Below are positions 1-7,293 of a stretch of 64,000 nucleotides of DNA, piece by piece. The stretch spans positions 124,001 to 188,000 of the forward strand of contig NZ_JAPFGA010000005.1 in NCBI RefSeq assembly GCF_026241135.1, in the 5' to 3' direction. The notes beneath the pieces are model-generated. The model saw only the letters and a program-made list of their open reading frames with translations, was not told the origin of the DNA and ran no database searches. The stretch comes from Galbibacter kalidii. GTDB lineage: Bacteria; Bacteroidota; Bacteroidia; Flavobacteriales; Flavobacteriaceae. Within the stretch, counting starts at the first letter, position 1. Each line of letters opens with the position of its first letter. The position numbers were made by a program, and so were the translations under genes.

Positions 1-479
1 CTTTTACCAAGGAAATCCTCATCATGACCTTTTTTGCTGTGATTATGTTTGTGGCAGCAGTATCCATGATCAAAAATCAAAAAAAGAAAAAGAAGGATCC
101 AGATTACAAACAAGCCTACGTAAAAACTTTTGTTCAGGGGCTTGCGATTGGGACCATTACCGGACTTATAGGTGCGGGAGGTGGATTTCTCTATGTCCCG
201 GCTTTGGTTTTATGGGCAAATCTTTCCATGAAGAAAGCTGTTGGAACCTCTTTAATTATTGTATGTATCAATTCCCTGATTGGGTTTATAGGTGATATAC
301 AAACATTGGATATTGAATGGGGATTTTTACTGACTTTTTCTGCGATAACCATCCTTGGGATACTGATTGGCGGACAATTATCACAGTATATTCCTAATAA
401 AGCTTTGAAAAAAGGTTTTGGGTATTTGATATTGCTGATGAGTTTTTATATTCTGATGAAGGAACTATATCACTTTTAG
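1..479 (+). CDS. TauE/SafE family sulfite exporter-like permease, C-terminal part (5' end outside window)
   Basis: The reading frame is open from base 3, so this is the tail of a longer gene and the ATG at 24 is internal. Hydrophobic segments are separated by a short Lys-rich loop. A Gly-rich GLIGAGGGF motif sits near residue 55 from the window edge, and a second repeat-like GTSLIIVCINSLIGF segment follows; both are typical of TauE/SafE (DUF81) permeases, which move sulfite or organosulfonates across the inner membrane. The stop lies 105 bp before the persulfide-dioxygenase gene, which supports a sulfur-detoxification role. Family call is firm; substrate is inferred. Confidence 0.85.
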   Translation, partial: FTKEILIMTFFAVIMFVAAVSMIKNQKKKKKDPDYKQAYVKTFVQGLAIGTITGLIGAGGGFLYVPALVLWANLSMKKAVGTSLIIVCINSLIGFIGDIQTLDIEWGFLLTFSAITILGILIGGQLSQYIPNKALKKGFGYLILLMSFYILMKELYHF

Positions 480-537
480 AAGTTGATATACAAAACCGAA
501 TGTGACTTTTATTACATTCAAAAAATAAGTAGTTTAT

Positions 538-545
538 TATCTTTG
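538..545 (+). promoter_or_regulatory. -7 promoter box (TATCTTTG)
   Basis: TATCTTTG matches the Bacteroidota TAnnTTTG -7 element and lies about 40 bp upstream of the GTG start at 585. No clean TTG -33 element is seen at the expected distance; a TTC lies about 18 bases upstream. Confidence 0.45.
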
Positions 546-584
546 TCTCGTTTCCGCAGAAGGAACGATTAAAAACCTTATAAA

Positions 585-1994
585 GTGAAAATCGAACAAA
601 TATATACAGGGTGTTTGGCACAAGGCGCTTATTATGTTGAATCTGAAGGTGAAGCGGCCATTATCGATCCGTTAAGGGAAACCGATCCCTATGTAGAACG
701 TGCCAAAAAAGAAGGTTCGAAGATCAAATATGTTTTTGAAACGCATTTTCACGCCGATTTCGTCTCCGGGCATATTGATCTGGCTAAAAAAACAGGGGCA
801 ACCATTGTTTATGGTCCCAATGCGAATACCAATTACAGTATCTATCAGGCCAAAGACGGCGAAACTTTTTCCATAGGGAAAATCACTATTCAGGCTTTGC
901 ACACACCGGGGCATACCTTAGAGTCCACTACCTATCTTCTTATTGATGAAAATGGTAAAAATCATGCGATTTTTACCGGAGACACCTTGTTTTTAGGGGA
1001 TGTGGGGCGTCCCGATCTGGCCATCAAACAAGATATTACTGAAAAAGACCTCGCAGGAATGCTTTATGATTCCCTTAGGAAAAAAATAATGCCTTTGGAA
1101 GACGATATTATGGTCTATCCGGCGCACGGAGCCGGTTCTGCCTGCGGAAAAAATTTGAGCAAAGAAACCATGGATACCTTAGGCAATCAAAAGAAAACCA
1201 ACTACGCACTTCGCTCTGATATGAGTAAAGAGGAGTTTATAAAAGAAGTGCTGGAAGGGATTATGCCTCCGCCTCAATATTTTTCCAAAAATGCGATGAT
1301 GAACAAAGAAGGCTATGAGGCTTTTGATAACGTATTGCAAAAAGGGAATGTGGCTTTAACTCCTGATGAATTTGAAGCTATAGCCAATCACAAAGGAGCT
1401 TTGGTGCTTGATGTGCGTACTCAAGATGAATATGTAAGGGCACACATTCCGAATTCAATTTTTATAGGGTTGGACGGCTCGTTTGCGCCATGGGTAGGAG
1501 CTTTGATAAAAGATATTCATCAACCTATTTTGTTAATCGTTCCTGAAGGGAAATCAACCGAAGCTGTTACACGCTTGTCCAGGGTGGGGTATGACAATAC
1601 TATAGGATATTTAGAAGGGGGTGTTGAAAATTGGAAAAAATCCGGAAAAGAAATAGACACGATTATTTCTATTAATGTAGATGCCTTTGAAAATCAGTAT
1701 GATAAAGATGCTGCTATTTTGGATGTCCGAAAACCGGATGAATTTGCGTCAGAACATTTGGAAACCGCTACCAATTTTCCATTGGATTTTATCAATGAAA
1801 ATATGGATCAAGTGGAAAAAGACAAGAAATATTTTGTGCACTGTGCCGGGGGATACCGTTCGGTAATCGCGGCTTCCATACTAAAAGCCCGTGGTTTTGA
1901 AAACTTAGTGGATATCAAAGGTGGATATGGAGCGTTAAAACAAACCCAAATCCCAAAAACCGATTATATTTGTCCGAGTAGGGCCGAGCGTTAA
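585..1994 (+). CDS. MBL-fold persulfide dioxygenase-like hydrolase fused to two rhodanese domains
   Basis: Starts with GTG; the product begins MKIEQIYTGCLAQ. Residues 1-~230 form a metallo-beta-lactamase fold with the metal-binding H54-x-H56-x-D58 and H63, plus TPGHT and FTGDTLF motifs, as in ETHE1-type persulfide dioxygenases. Two rhodanese domains follow (about 260-360 and 370-465). Only the second has a catalytic cysteine (C420 in HCAGGYRS); the first has a Val-Pro-Glu loop there and is probably structural. The expected role is oxidation and transfer of sulfane sulfur in the cytoplasm. It lies beside a TauE/SafE permease and a DUF2892 protein, a common sulfur-detoxification neighbourhood. 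Confidence 0.9.
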   Translation: MKIEQIYTGCLAQGAYYVESEGEAAIIDPLRETDPYVERAKKEGSKIKYVFETHFHADFVSGHIDLAKKTGATIVYGPNANTNYSIYQAKDGETFSIGKITIQALHTPGHTLESTTYLLIDENGKNHAIFTGDTLFLGDVGRPDLAIKQDITEKDLAGMLYDSLRKKIMPLEDDIMVYPAHGAGSACGKNLSKETMDTLGNQKKTNYALRSDMSKEEFIKEVLEGIMPPPQYFSKNAMMNKEGYEAFDNVLQKGNVALTPDEFEAIANHKGALVLDVRTQDEYVRAHIPNSIFIGLDGSFAPWVGALIKDIHQPILLIVPEGKSTEAVTRLSRVGYDNTIGYLEGGVENWKKSGKEIDTIISINVDAFENQYDKDAAILDVRKPDEFASEHLETATNFPLDFINENMDQVEKDKKYFVHCAGGYRSVIAASILKARGFENLVDIKGGYGALKQTQIPKTDYICPSRAER

Positions 1995-2017
1995 AAAAAC
2001 ATCCGGTGGATGTTTTT
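1995..2017 (+). terminator. Rho-independent-type hairpin after the MBL/rhodanese gene
   Basis: A perfect 10-bp stem (AAAAACATCC / GGATGTTTTT) with a GGT loop starts right after the stop codon and ends in a T-run, so it should end the transcript here. Confidence 0.75.
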
Positions 2018-2157
2018 AGCGAAGGAGCCAGCCGGTGCGTAGGCAAATGGAACTACCGACTTGCCGCATAGGTATATATCCAGTCGGCGCATGGACAAAA
2101 AAGAACAATTTTATAGCCAATTGAAAAAAGTCAAGATGAGTTCATTATAAAAAAAGA

Positions 2158-2364
2158 GTGCTTTTGAAGAAAAACATGAGCGAAATAGATAAGTTGATCC
2201 GTGTAGTGATAGCCTTTTCGATCGGGGTGTTATATTACTACAATATTTTGCGAGGCTATCTGGGGATTGCCTTTATGCTCCTTGCCATTGTGTTATTACT
2301 TACCTGTATTTTCAGAATATGCCCGTTCTATAAAATCTTTGGGTATTCAAGTTGTAAAAAGTGA
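2158..2364 (+). CDS. DUF2892 (YgaP-type) small membrane protein
   Basis: A 68-residue protein with two hydrophobic segments, a KKNM...DKLIRV amino end and a CP motif near the carboxyl end (RICPFYKIFG), all features of DUF2892 inner-membrane proteins often found with rhodaneses. The start is uncertain: GTG at 2158 and TTG at 2164 both keep the conserved KKNM, while the first ATG at 2176 would remove it. Its function is unknown; a role in sulfur metabolism is inferred from the neighbouring persulfide-dioxygenase gene. It converges with clpS with only 4 bp between stops. Confidence 0.7.
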   Translation: MLLKKNMSEIDKLIRVVIAFSIGVLYYYNILRGYLGIAFMLLAIVLLLTCIFRICPFYKIFGYSSCKK

Positions 2365-2368
2365 TTTT

Positions 2369-2644
2369 TCACACAATCTCCGCACTCAATCCTGCTTGAA
2401 GTAATTTGGAGCAGCGAGGTTTCAGGTCTTTGAAGTCACCTGTTTTCACAGTACACTTGCCTTTATAATGCACAATAAGGGAGCATTGCTCCGCTTGTTC
2501 GGGAGTATGGTCACAGGTATCGATAAGCATTTCTATGACATAATCAAATGTATTCACATCGTCATTGTAAAGAACAATTTCGTTCTCCTTTAAGACATCT
2601 TCGTCAAGTAATAATTCTTCTGATATTTTCTCCTTGGTACTCAT
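2369..2644 (-). CDS. clpS: ATP-dependent Clp protease adaptor ClpS
   Basis: A 91-residue protein with the ClpS core from about residue 22: the VLYNDDVNTFDYVIEML segment holds the conserved Asn-Asp-Asp of the N-degron pocket, followed by the helical EQAEQCSLIVHYKG segment. ClpS delivers N-degron substrates to the ClpA/ClpC-ClpP protease. The gene lies 15 bp downstream of prmA on the same strand and is probably cotranscribed with it. The protein ends shortly after the core, as is usual for Bacteroidota ClpS. Confidence 0.95.
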   Translation of the reverse strand: MSTKEKISEELLLDEDVLKENEIVLYNDDVNTFDYVIEMLIDTCDHTPEQAEQCSLIVHYKGKCTVKTGDFKDLKPRCSKLLQAGLSAEIV

Positions 2645-2659
2645 ATTCAGTATTTTGTG

Positions 2660-3493
2660 CTAATTTAAAAATTTTACAGCAACCCAATGGTTCTTTTCAA
2701 GATTTTCGACAAATTTTAACGAAAATTGCTCACATTTTTCTTGAATTTGGGGGATGTCCTCTTTGTAAAATCCGCTTAATAATAATATTCCACCTTTATT
2801 TAAACGAGCTACATAAGTCGGGATGTCTTCCAAAAGGATATTTCTGTTGATGTTTGCTATGACAACATCATAATTTTGATCTTTCAGTAGAGCCGCATCC
2901 CCTTCATAGACATTGATTTTAGTACAATGATTCCGTTTTATATTTTCGATAGAATTCAGATAACACCAATTATCAATATCAATGGCGTCAATTTCAGCGG
3001 CACCCTCTTTTTCAGCTAGAATAGCCAAAACCCCTGTTCCACAGCCCATATCCAGTACCTTTTTACCGTTCAGGTCGTTTTTCAATAAAAACTGAATCAT
3101 CATATGGGTGGTTTCATGATGCCCGGTTCCGAAACTCATCTTCGGTTCGATAATGATATCATATTTCGTATTCGGTTTTTCATGAAAAGGAGCCCTTACC
3201 GTACACAAACCATCAACCTCTATGGGATGAAAGTTCTTCTCCCATTCAGCATTCCAGTTTTGCTGTTCGATTTCCCGATGGGTTGAAGAAATTTTAAATT
3301 CGTTATTTTTTAATATCTGAATATCGTCCAACACCTTTTGATCCCATTCCGCTTTTTGGATATAGGCCACCACACCTTCATCATTTTCAACAAAACTTTC
3401 AAATCCAGCCATCCCCAATTCAGCAATTAGGATTTCAGCAGCCGGGTCTTTGGGTATAATAATAAATTGGTATTCTATATAGGTATTGGGCAT
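2660..3493 (-). CDS. prmA: Ribosomal protein L11 methyltransferase PrmA
   Basis: A 277-residue protein of normal length. The amino-terminal domain recognises L11; the catalytic half contains PKMSFGTGHHETT and the SAM-binding LDMGCGTGVLAILA loop (about residues 145-160), then IDIDNW and the VIANINRN motif near residue 212 typical of PrmA. It trimethylates ribosomal protein L11 using S-adenosylmethionine. The partner gene downstream is clpS. Confidence 0.95.
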   Translation of the reverse strand: MPNTYIEYQFIIIPKDPAAEILIAELGMAGFESFVENDEGVVAYIQKAEWDQKVLDDIQILKNNEFKISSTHREIEQQNWNAEWEKNFHPIEVDGLCTVRAPFHEKPNTKYDIIIEPKMSFGTGHHETTHMMIQFLLKNDLNGKKVLDMGCGTGVLAILAEKEGAAEIDAIDIDNWCYLNSIENIKRNHCTKINVYEGDAALLKDQNYDVVIANINRNILLEDIPTYVARLNKGGILLLSGFYKEDIPQIQEKCEQFSLKFVENLEKNHWVAVKFLN

Positions 3494-3599
3494 AGCCGTT
3501 GTTTTGTGGTAAAGATATCGAATTAAAAGATTTTCTTACTGAATAGTCCTAAGGAAAAGAACAAATCCTCATTTTAAAGCTGTATTGATTTTAAATCTT

Positions 3600-3607
3600 T
3601 ATTTTTG
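3600..3607 (+). promoter_or_regulatory. -7 promoter box upstream of the rfb region (TATTTTTG)
   Basis: TATTTTTG fits TAnnTTTG and sits 32 bp before the ATG of the rfbB stub. It is the only good box seen between prmA and rfbB, so it may be the ancestral rfb operon promoter. A TTG lies only 12 bases upstream, which is too short for a standard -33 element. Confidence 0.4.
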
Positions 3608-3638
3608 GAAAACCCATTACGGGTGGATGAAAGGAAAA

Positions 3639-3707
3639 ATGGATAGAATAGATTCTTCAAATAATAAAAAGATATTGATAACAGGTGGAGCAGGCTTTAA
3701 CCCATGA
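3639..3707 (+). pseudogene. Truncated rfbB 5' end (22 codons) upstream of a GIY-YIG gene
   Basis: An ATG opens a short frame of 22 codons. It ends with KKILITGGAGF, the nucleotide-binding start of dTDP-glucose 4,6-dehydratase, and then runs into Asn-Pro-stop exactly where IGSHV would be expected. The full rfbB at 4005 repeats the motif as KRLLITGGAGFIG with different synonymous codons, so this is not a recent tandem copy. It looks like the original operon start, cut off by arrival of the GIY-YIG gene. It might still be translated as a leader peptide. Confidence 0.7.
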
Positions 3708-3708
3708 A

Positions 3709-4005
3709 ATGATGACAAATGATTTTGCGGAATATTATTATGTATATGTTTTGTTGTCGTTAAAAGACGGCAAGAAATACACGGGTTATACCAAAGATTT
3801 GTCATCACGATTTGAGGAACACCAAAAAGGGAAGGTGACATCAACGAAAAGCCGACGGCCGTTTAAATTGATTTATTTTGAAGGTTGTCTGAATCAAAAG
3901 GATGCTTTAAAACGGGAAAAATATTTAAAAACCCACTATGGTAAGATGTATTTGGGCAATCGCCTCAAATCGTATTTCATAGGTCGGGAACAGAATAGCC
4001 AATAA
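3709..4005 (+). CDS. GIY-YIG nuclease family protein (URI/UPF0213-like)
   Basis: About 98 residues from ATG 3709 (ATG 3712 is equally possible; a GTG at 3685 lies inside the rfbB stub and is unlikely). The family pattern is visible: YYVYVL, then YTGYT about ten residues later, then the catalytic Arg in SSRFEEHQKG and the metal-binding Glu in ALKREKYLK. These are small single-strand or structure-specific nucleases, and some relatives are homing endonucleases. Its stop overlaps the rfbB start by one base (TAATG), so translation may be coupled. Its insertion beside an rfbB stub suggests mobility. Confidence 0.85.
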   Translation: MMTNDFAEYYYVYVLLSLKDGKKYTGYTKDLSSRFEEHQKGKVTSTKSRRPFKLIYFEGCLNQKDALKREKYLKTHYGKMYLGNRLKSYFIGREQNSQ

Positions 4006-5105
4006 TGAAAAGAGAAGTTTCTAAAAAAAATAAAAGACTATTAATTACGGGAGGTGCGGGTTTTATTGGTTCGCACGTGGTAAGGCGTTTTGTCAATAAA
4101 TATCCGCACTACAGCATATTCAATTTAGATGCGCTGACCTATGCCGGGAACCTTGAAAACTTGAAAGATATAGAAGGTGCTCCCAATTATACTTTTATAA
4201 AAGGTGATATCACGGATACTGATTTTATAAATGGATTGTTCGACCAACATCAATTTGATGGCGTCATCCATTTGGCGGCCGAAAGTCATGTAGATCGTTC
4301 GATAACCGATCCTTTGGCATTTGTCAAGACCAATGTAATCGGAACCGTTAACCTGCTTAACGCTGCTAAGGAATTGTGGATAAACACACCTCTCCGCCAA
4401 TGGCCGAGAGGCCGGGAGGGGCTTCGTTTTTATCACATAAGCACCGATGAGGTCTATGGAGCTTTGGGAGAAAGCGGCTTTTTTACAGAAAAAACATCCT
4501 ATTCCCCTAATTCTCCTTACTCAGCATCCAAAGCAGGTTCAGACCATTTTGTTCGAGCATACGGAGAAACATACGGATTGCCTTATGTGATCAGTAATTG
4601 TTCGAATAATTACGGTCCGAATCATTTCCCTGAAAAACTGATTCCCCTTTTTATCAATAATATCATCAATAACAAACCTTTACCGGTTTATGGCGATGGT
4701 AATTACACCCGCGATTGGCTGTATGTGATAGACCATGCCGTAGCGATAGACCTTGTTTTTCATAAGGGAAAGAATCATGAAACCTATAATATCGGCGGAT
4801 TCAATGAATGGAAGAACATCGATTTGGTAAAACTCTTGTGTAGTTTGATGGATAAAAAACTGAAAAGAAAAGCAGGCACTTCGGAAAAACTGATCACCTA
4901 TATAAAAGATCGCCCGGGTCATGACCTGCGCTATGCCATAGACGCTACAAAGATCAATAAAGAATTGGGGTGGAAACCTTCAGTTACTTTTGAAGAGGGA
5001 TTGGATAAAACAATTGATTGGTATTTGCAAAATGAGGAATGGTTAAAACATTTAACCAGTGGCGATTATCAGAAGTACTATCAAATGCAGTATGGGGATA
5101 GGTAG
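4005..5105 (+). CDS. rfbB: dTDP-glucose 4,6-dehydratase
   Basis: A 366-residue short-chain dehydrogenase/reductase. The NAD-binding TGGAGFIG motif is at residues 15-22, the STDEVYG catalytic loop at 146-152, and the YSASK Tyr/Lys pair at 172 and 176. It converts dTDP-glucose to dTDP-4-keto-6-deoxyglucose, the second step to dTDP-L-rhamnose. Residues about 127-139 (Arg, Pro and Gly-rich) are an extra loop encoded by an inserted palindromic repeat; family members normally have a few residues here. The gene follows the GIY-YIG gene with a one-base overlap and is followed by a repeat array rather than directly by rfbA. Confidence 0.95.
   Translation: MKREVSKKNKRLLITGGAGFIGSHVVRRFVNKYPHYSIFNLDALTYAGNLENLKDIEGAPNYTFIKGDITDTDFINGLFDQHQFDGVIHLAAESHVDRSITDPLAFVKTNVIGTVNLLNAAKELWINTPLRQWPRGREGLRFYHISTDEVYGALGESGFFTEKTSYSPNSPYSASKAGSDHFVRAYGETYGLPYVISNCSNNYGPNHFPEKLIPLFINNIINNKPLPVYGDGNYTRDWLYVIDHAVAIDLVFHKGKNHETYNIGGFNEWKNIDLVKLLCSLMDKKLKRKAGTSEKLITYIKDRPGHDLRYAIDATKINKELGWKPSVTFEEGLDKTIDWYLQNEEWLKHLTSGDYQKYYQMQYGDR
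4385..4422 (+). repeat. Palindromic repeat inserted in frame inside rfbB
   Basis: GC-rich insert in an AT-rich gene. Bases 4389-4411 form a near-perfect hairpin (CCTCTC..GAGAGG with an inner GCCA/TGGC), followed by GGGAGGGG. It shares the CACCTC..C.CC..GG..GAG..GGGAGG..CT layout with the repeats at 7929 and 11163. It adds about 12-13 codons to the protein. Confidence 0.65.
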
Positions 5106-5129
5106 TTTGTGAGGCTAAGTTGCTAAAAG

Positions 5130-5266
5130 GTTATGGAGTTATGAAGCTATGCTGTTACGTGGCTATGGAGTTATGCTGTTACAGAGTTAAGGAGTTATAA
5201 AGTTTAAAAGGATATCGCATCATAACTCCGTAACTTGATAACATCATAACAAGATAACAGCATAAC
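5130..5266 (+). repeat. GTTAY/RTAAC repeat array, copy A, between rfbB and the four-helix-bundle gene
   Basis: The left half is made of GTTATG-type units and the right half of their complements (ATAACTCC, CATAAC, GATAAC), so the whole can fold into a long imperfect hairpin; GGAGTTAT at 5191-5198 pairs with ATAACTCC at 5222-5229. A 42-base core (5199-5240) matches copy C (6625-6666) at 38 of 42 positions. No coding sense is seen. Confidence 0.75.
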
Positions 5267-5282
5267 AAAACAATAAAATATA

Positions 5283-5636
5283 ATGAAGATCAATTCACAT
5301 AAAGATTTAAAAGTTTGGCAAGAATCTATGGATTTGGTTGAAAAAACCTATAAACTTACTGCCACTTTCCCTAGTTATGAACAATATGGATTGACAGTTC
5401 AAATGAGAAGATGTGCTATATCGATTCCATCTAATATTGCTGAAGGATCGGGACGAAAAGGGAGTAAAGAACTTGTTCGATTTCTTTATATTGCAATGGG
5501 GTCTCTGTCTGAACTTGAAACCCAGATAGAGATATCATATAGATTGAAATATACAGAAGATGTAACAGAATTAGATAATCAAGTAATTTACATTAGGAGA
5601 ATGTTGTCTAAACTAATAAAAAGCATAGCAATATAA
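5283..5636 (+). CDS. Four-helix-bundle protein (S23 rRNA-intervening-sequence / Avd-like, TIGR02436)
   Basis: A 117-residue, mostly helical protein with the family signature: an amino-terminal HKDLKVWQ segment and the central IPSNIAEGSGR loop (about residues 50-60), then RFLYIAMGSLSELET. Relatives are encoded in 23S rRNA intervening sequences of spirochaetes, and Avd of diversity-generating retroelements has the same fold and binds nucleic acid. Its role here is unknown. It has no obvious link to rhamnose synthesis yet sits between rfbB and rfbA, bracketed by GTTAY/RTAAC repeats, which suggests a passenger or mobile unit. No reverse transcriptase is present in the window. Confidence 0.85.
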   Translation: MKINSHKDLKVWQESMDLVEKTYKLTATFPSYEQYGLTVQMRRCAISIPSNIAEGSGRKGSKELVRFLYIAMGSLSELETQIEISYRLKYTEDVTELDNQVIYIRRMLSKLIKSIAI

Positions 5637-5686
5637 CAACGTAACAAGATAACTGGATAACATCATAACTTGATAACACCATAACA
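5634..5686 (+). repeat. RTAAC repeat array, copy B (half array) after the four-helix-bundle gene
   Basis: A run of units such as CGTAAC, GATAAC and CATAAC starts at the stop codon of the four-helix-bundle gene and reaches almost to rfbA. Only the right-hand (RTAAC) orientation is present, without the 42-base core of copies A and C. Confidence 0.65.
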
Positions 5687-5696
5687 ATATCACAAC

Positions 5697-6566
5697 ATGA
5701 AAGGAATCATACTCGCCGGAGGCTCAGGAACACGCCTGCACCCATTGACATTGGCAGTGAGCAAACAACTCATGCCTGTTTATGATAAACCGATGATCTA
5801 TTATCCCTTATCCACTTTGATGAGTGCCGGTATTCAGGAGATTCTCATTATTTCTACACCCAAAGACTTGCCTTTGTTTAAAAATCTGTTGGGAGACGGA
5901 AAAAAATACGGATGTCGTTTTGAATATGCAGCTCAGGCACATCCCAACGGACTAGCGGAAGCCTTTGTTATTGGAGCCGATTTTATAGGAAAAGACAAAG
6001 TGGCCCTGATCTTGGGCGATAATATTTTTTATGGAACGGGTTTGAGCGAACAATTACGTGCCAATAACGATCCCGATGGAGGTATTGTTTACGCCTATCA
6101 TGTCCACGATCCAGAGCGTTATGGAGTGGTGGAGTTTGATAAAAATGAAAAAGCCGTTTCCATAGAGGAGAAGCCGAGAGTTCCTAAATCCAATTATGCC
6201 GTTCCCGGAATTTATTTTTACGATAATGAGGTGGTGGAAATAGCGAAAAACATCAAACCCAGCGACCGTGGAGAGTTAGAGATTACTGATGTAAATAAAG
6301 CCTATTTGAAAAAAGGGAAATTACAAGTGAGCATCCTCGATCGGGGCACCGCCTGGCTGGATACCGGAACTTTTCAGTCTTTGATGCAAGCGTCACAGTT
6401 TGTAGAGGTTATCGAAGAACGGCAAGGACTAAAGGTTGGCTCAATAGAAGCAACAGCCTATGAAATGGGATATATTGACAAAAAAGAATTTAAACAATTG
6501 ATTGAACCCTTGATGAAAAGCGGGTATGGAGAAAAGTTGTTGGGGTTGATAAAAGAACATAAATGA
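5697..6566 (+). CDS. rfbA: Glucose-1-phosphate thymidylyltransferase
   Basis: A 289-residue nucleotidyltransferase with the signature [11 protein letters not shown] at residues 8-18, [12 protein letters not shown] next, LGDNIFYG near 109, and EEKP near 161. It joins dTTP and glucose-1-phosphate to make dTDP-glucose, the first step of dTDP-L-rhamnose synthesis. Length and motifs are normal. It is separated from rfbB by a foreign-looking four-helix-bundle gene and repeats, and from rfbC by repeat copy C. Confidence 0.96.
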   Translation: MKGIILAGGSGTRLHPLTLAVSKQLMPVYDKPMIYYPLSTLMSAGIQEILIISTPKDLPLFKNLLGDGKKYGCRFEYAAQAHPNGLAEAFVIGADFIGKDKVALILGDNIFYGTGLSEQLRANNDPDGGIVYAYHVHDPERYGVVEFDKNEKAVSIEEKPRVPKSNYAVPGIYFYDNEVVEIAKNIKPSDRGELEITDVNKAYLKKGKLQVSILDRGTAWLDTGTFQSLMQASQFVEVIEERQGLKVGSIEATAYEMGYIDKKEFKQLIEPLMKSGYGEKLLGLIKEHK

Positions 6567-6587
6567 AAATTCAGGAGACAAAATGTT

Positions 6588-6732
6588 GTTATGAAGTTAA
6601 GAAGTTATGCTGTTACAAGGTTATGAAGTTTAAAGGGATACCGCATCGTAACTCCGTAACTTGATAGCACCATAACAAGATAGCATCATAACAAGATAGC
6701 ATCATAACAAGGTAACACCTTAACATGATAAC
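6588..6732 (+). repeat. GTTAY/RTAAC repeat array, copy C, between rfbA and rfbC
   Basis: Same architecture as copy A: GTTATG-type units on the left, a core at 6625-6666 nearly identical to 5199-5240, then several ATAGCATCATAACAAG-like tandem units on the right. It can form a long hairpin in the transcript between rfbA and rfbC. Confidence 0.75.
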
Positions 6733-6739
6733 AGAATAA

Positions 6740-7291
6740 ATGAAAATAAAAAAAACTAAATTAAGCGGATGTTTTATTATAGAACCTCAAGTTTTTCATG
6801 ATGAAAGAGGTTATTTTTTTGAAAGTTTTAATCAGCAGGAATTTGAAAAAGGGATAGGTAGGAAGGTCCATTTTGTACAAGACAATCAGTCATTTTCAAA
6901 AAGAGGAGTTGTCAGGGCGCTGCATTACCAAACAAGGGAATATGCACAAGCAAAACTGGTAAGGGTGATTCAAGGAAAAGTGTTGGATATCGCTGTTGAT
7001 CTACGGAAAGAATCAGAAACTTTTGGACAATATACAGCCATAGAATTATCAGCTGAAAACAAAAAACAATTGTTTATACCCAGAGGTTTTGCCCATGGTT
7101 TTCTTACTTTGAGTGAAACATCGGAGTTCTTTTACAAATGCGATGATTTCTATTGTAAAGAAGCCGAAGGAGGGATCATTTACAACGATCCGGAAATAGG
7201 GGTGGACTGGTCATTTCCTGAGGATGAATTGATAATTTCAGCAAAAGACAAGAAATTACCGTTTTTGAAAGACGCAATAATCGATTTTTAA
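6740..7291 (+). CDS. rfbC: dTDP-4-dehydrorhamnose 3,5-epimerase
   Basis: A 183-residue cupin-fold enzyme. It shows GCFIIEPQVFHDERGYFFES at the start, the FVQDNQSFS and VVRALHYQ segments (catalytic His region about 60-66), and FIPRGFAHGFLTLSE near 115-130. It epimerises dTDP-4-keto-6-deoxyglucose at C3 and C5. The rfbD start lies 2 bp after its stop, so the two are cotranscribed. Confidence 0.96.
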   Translation: MKIKKTKLSGCFIIEPQVFHDERGYFFESFNQQEFEKGIGRKVHFVQDNQSFSKRGVVRALHYQTREYAQAKLVRVIQGKVLDIAVDLRKESETFGQYTAIELSAENKKQLFIPRGFAHGFLTLSETSEFFYKCDDFYCKEAEGGIIYNDPEIGVDWSFPEDELIISAKDKKLPFLKDAIIDF

Positions 7292-7293
7292 GC

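Noticed and set aside
3685-4005. GTG start at 3685 for the GIY-YIG gene
   Set aside because: The first eight codons overlap the rfbB stub in another frame; the family similarity begins after the ATGs at 3709/3712.
5130-6732. CRISPR array
   Set aside because: The repeats are irregular in length and spacing, alternate in orientation, and no cas gene is present.
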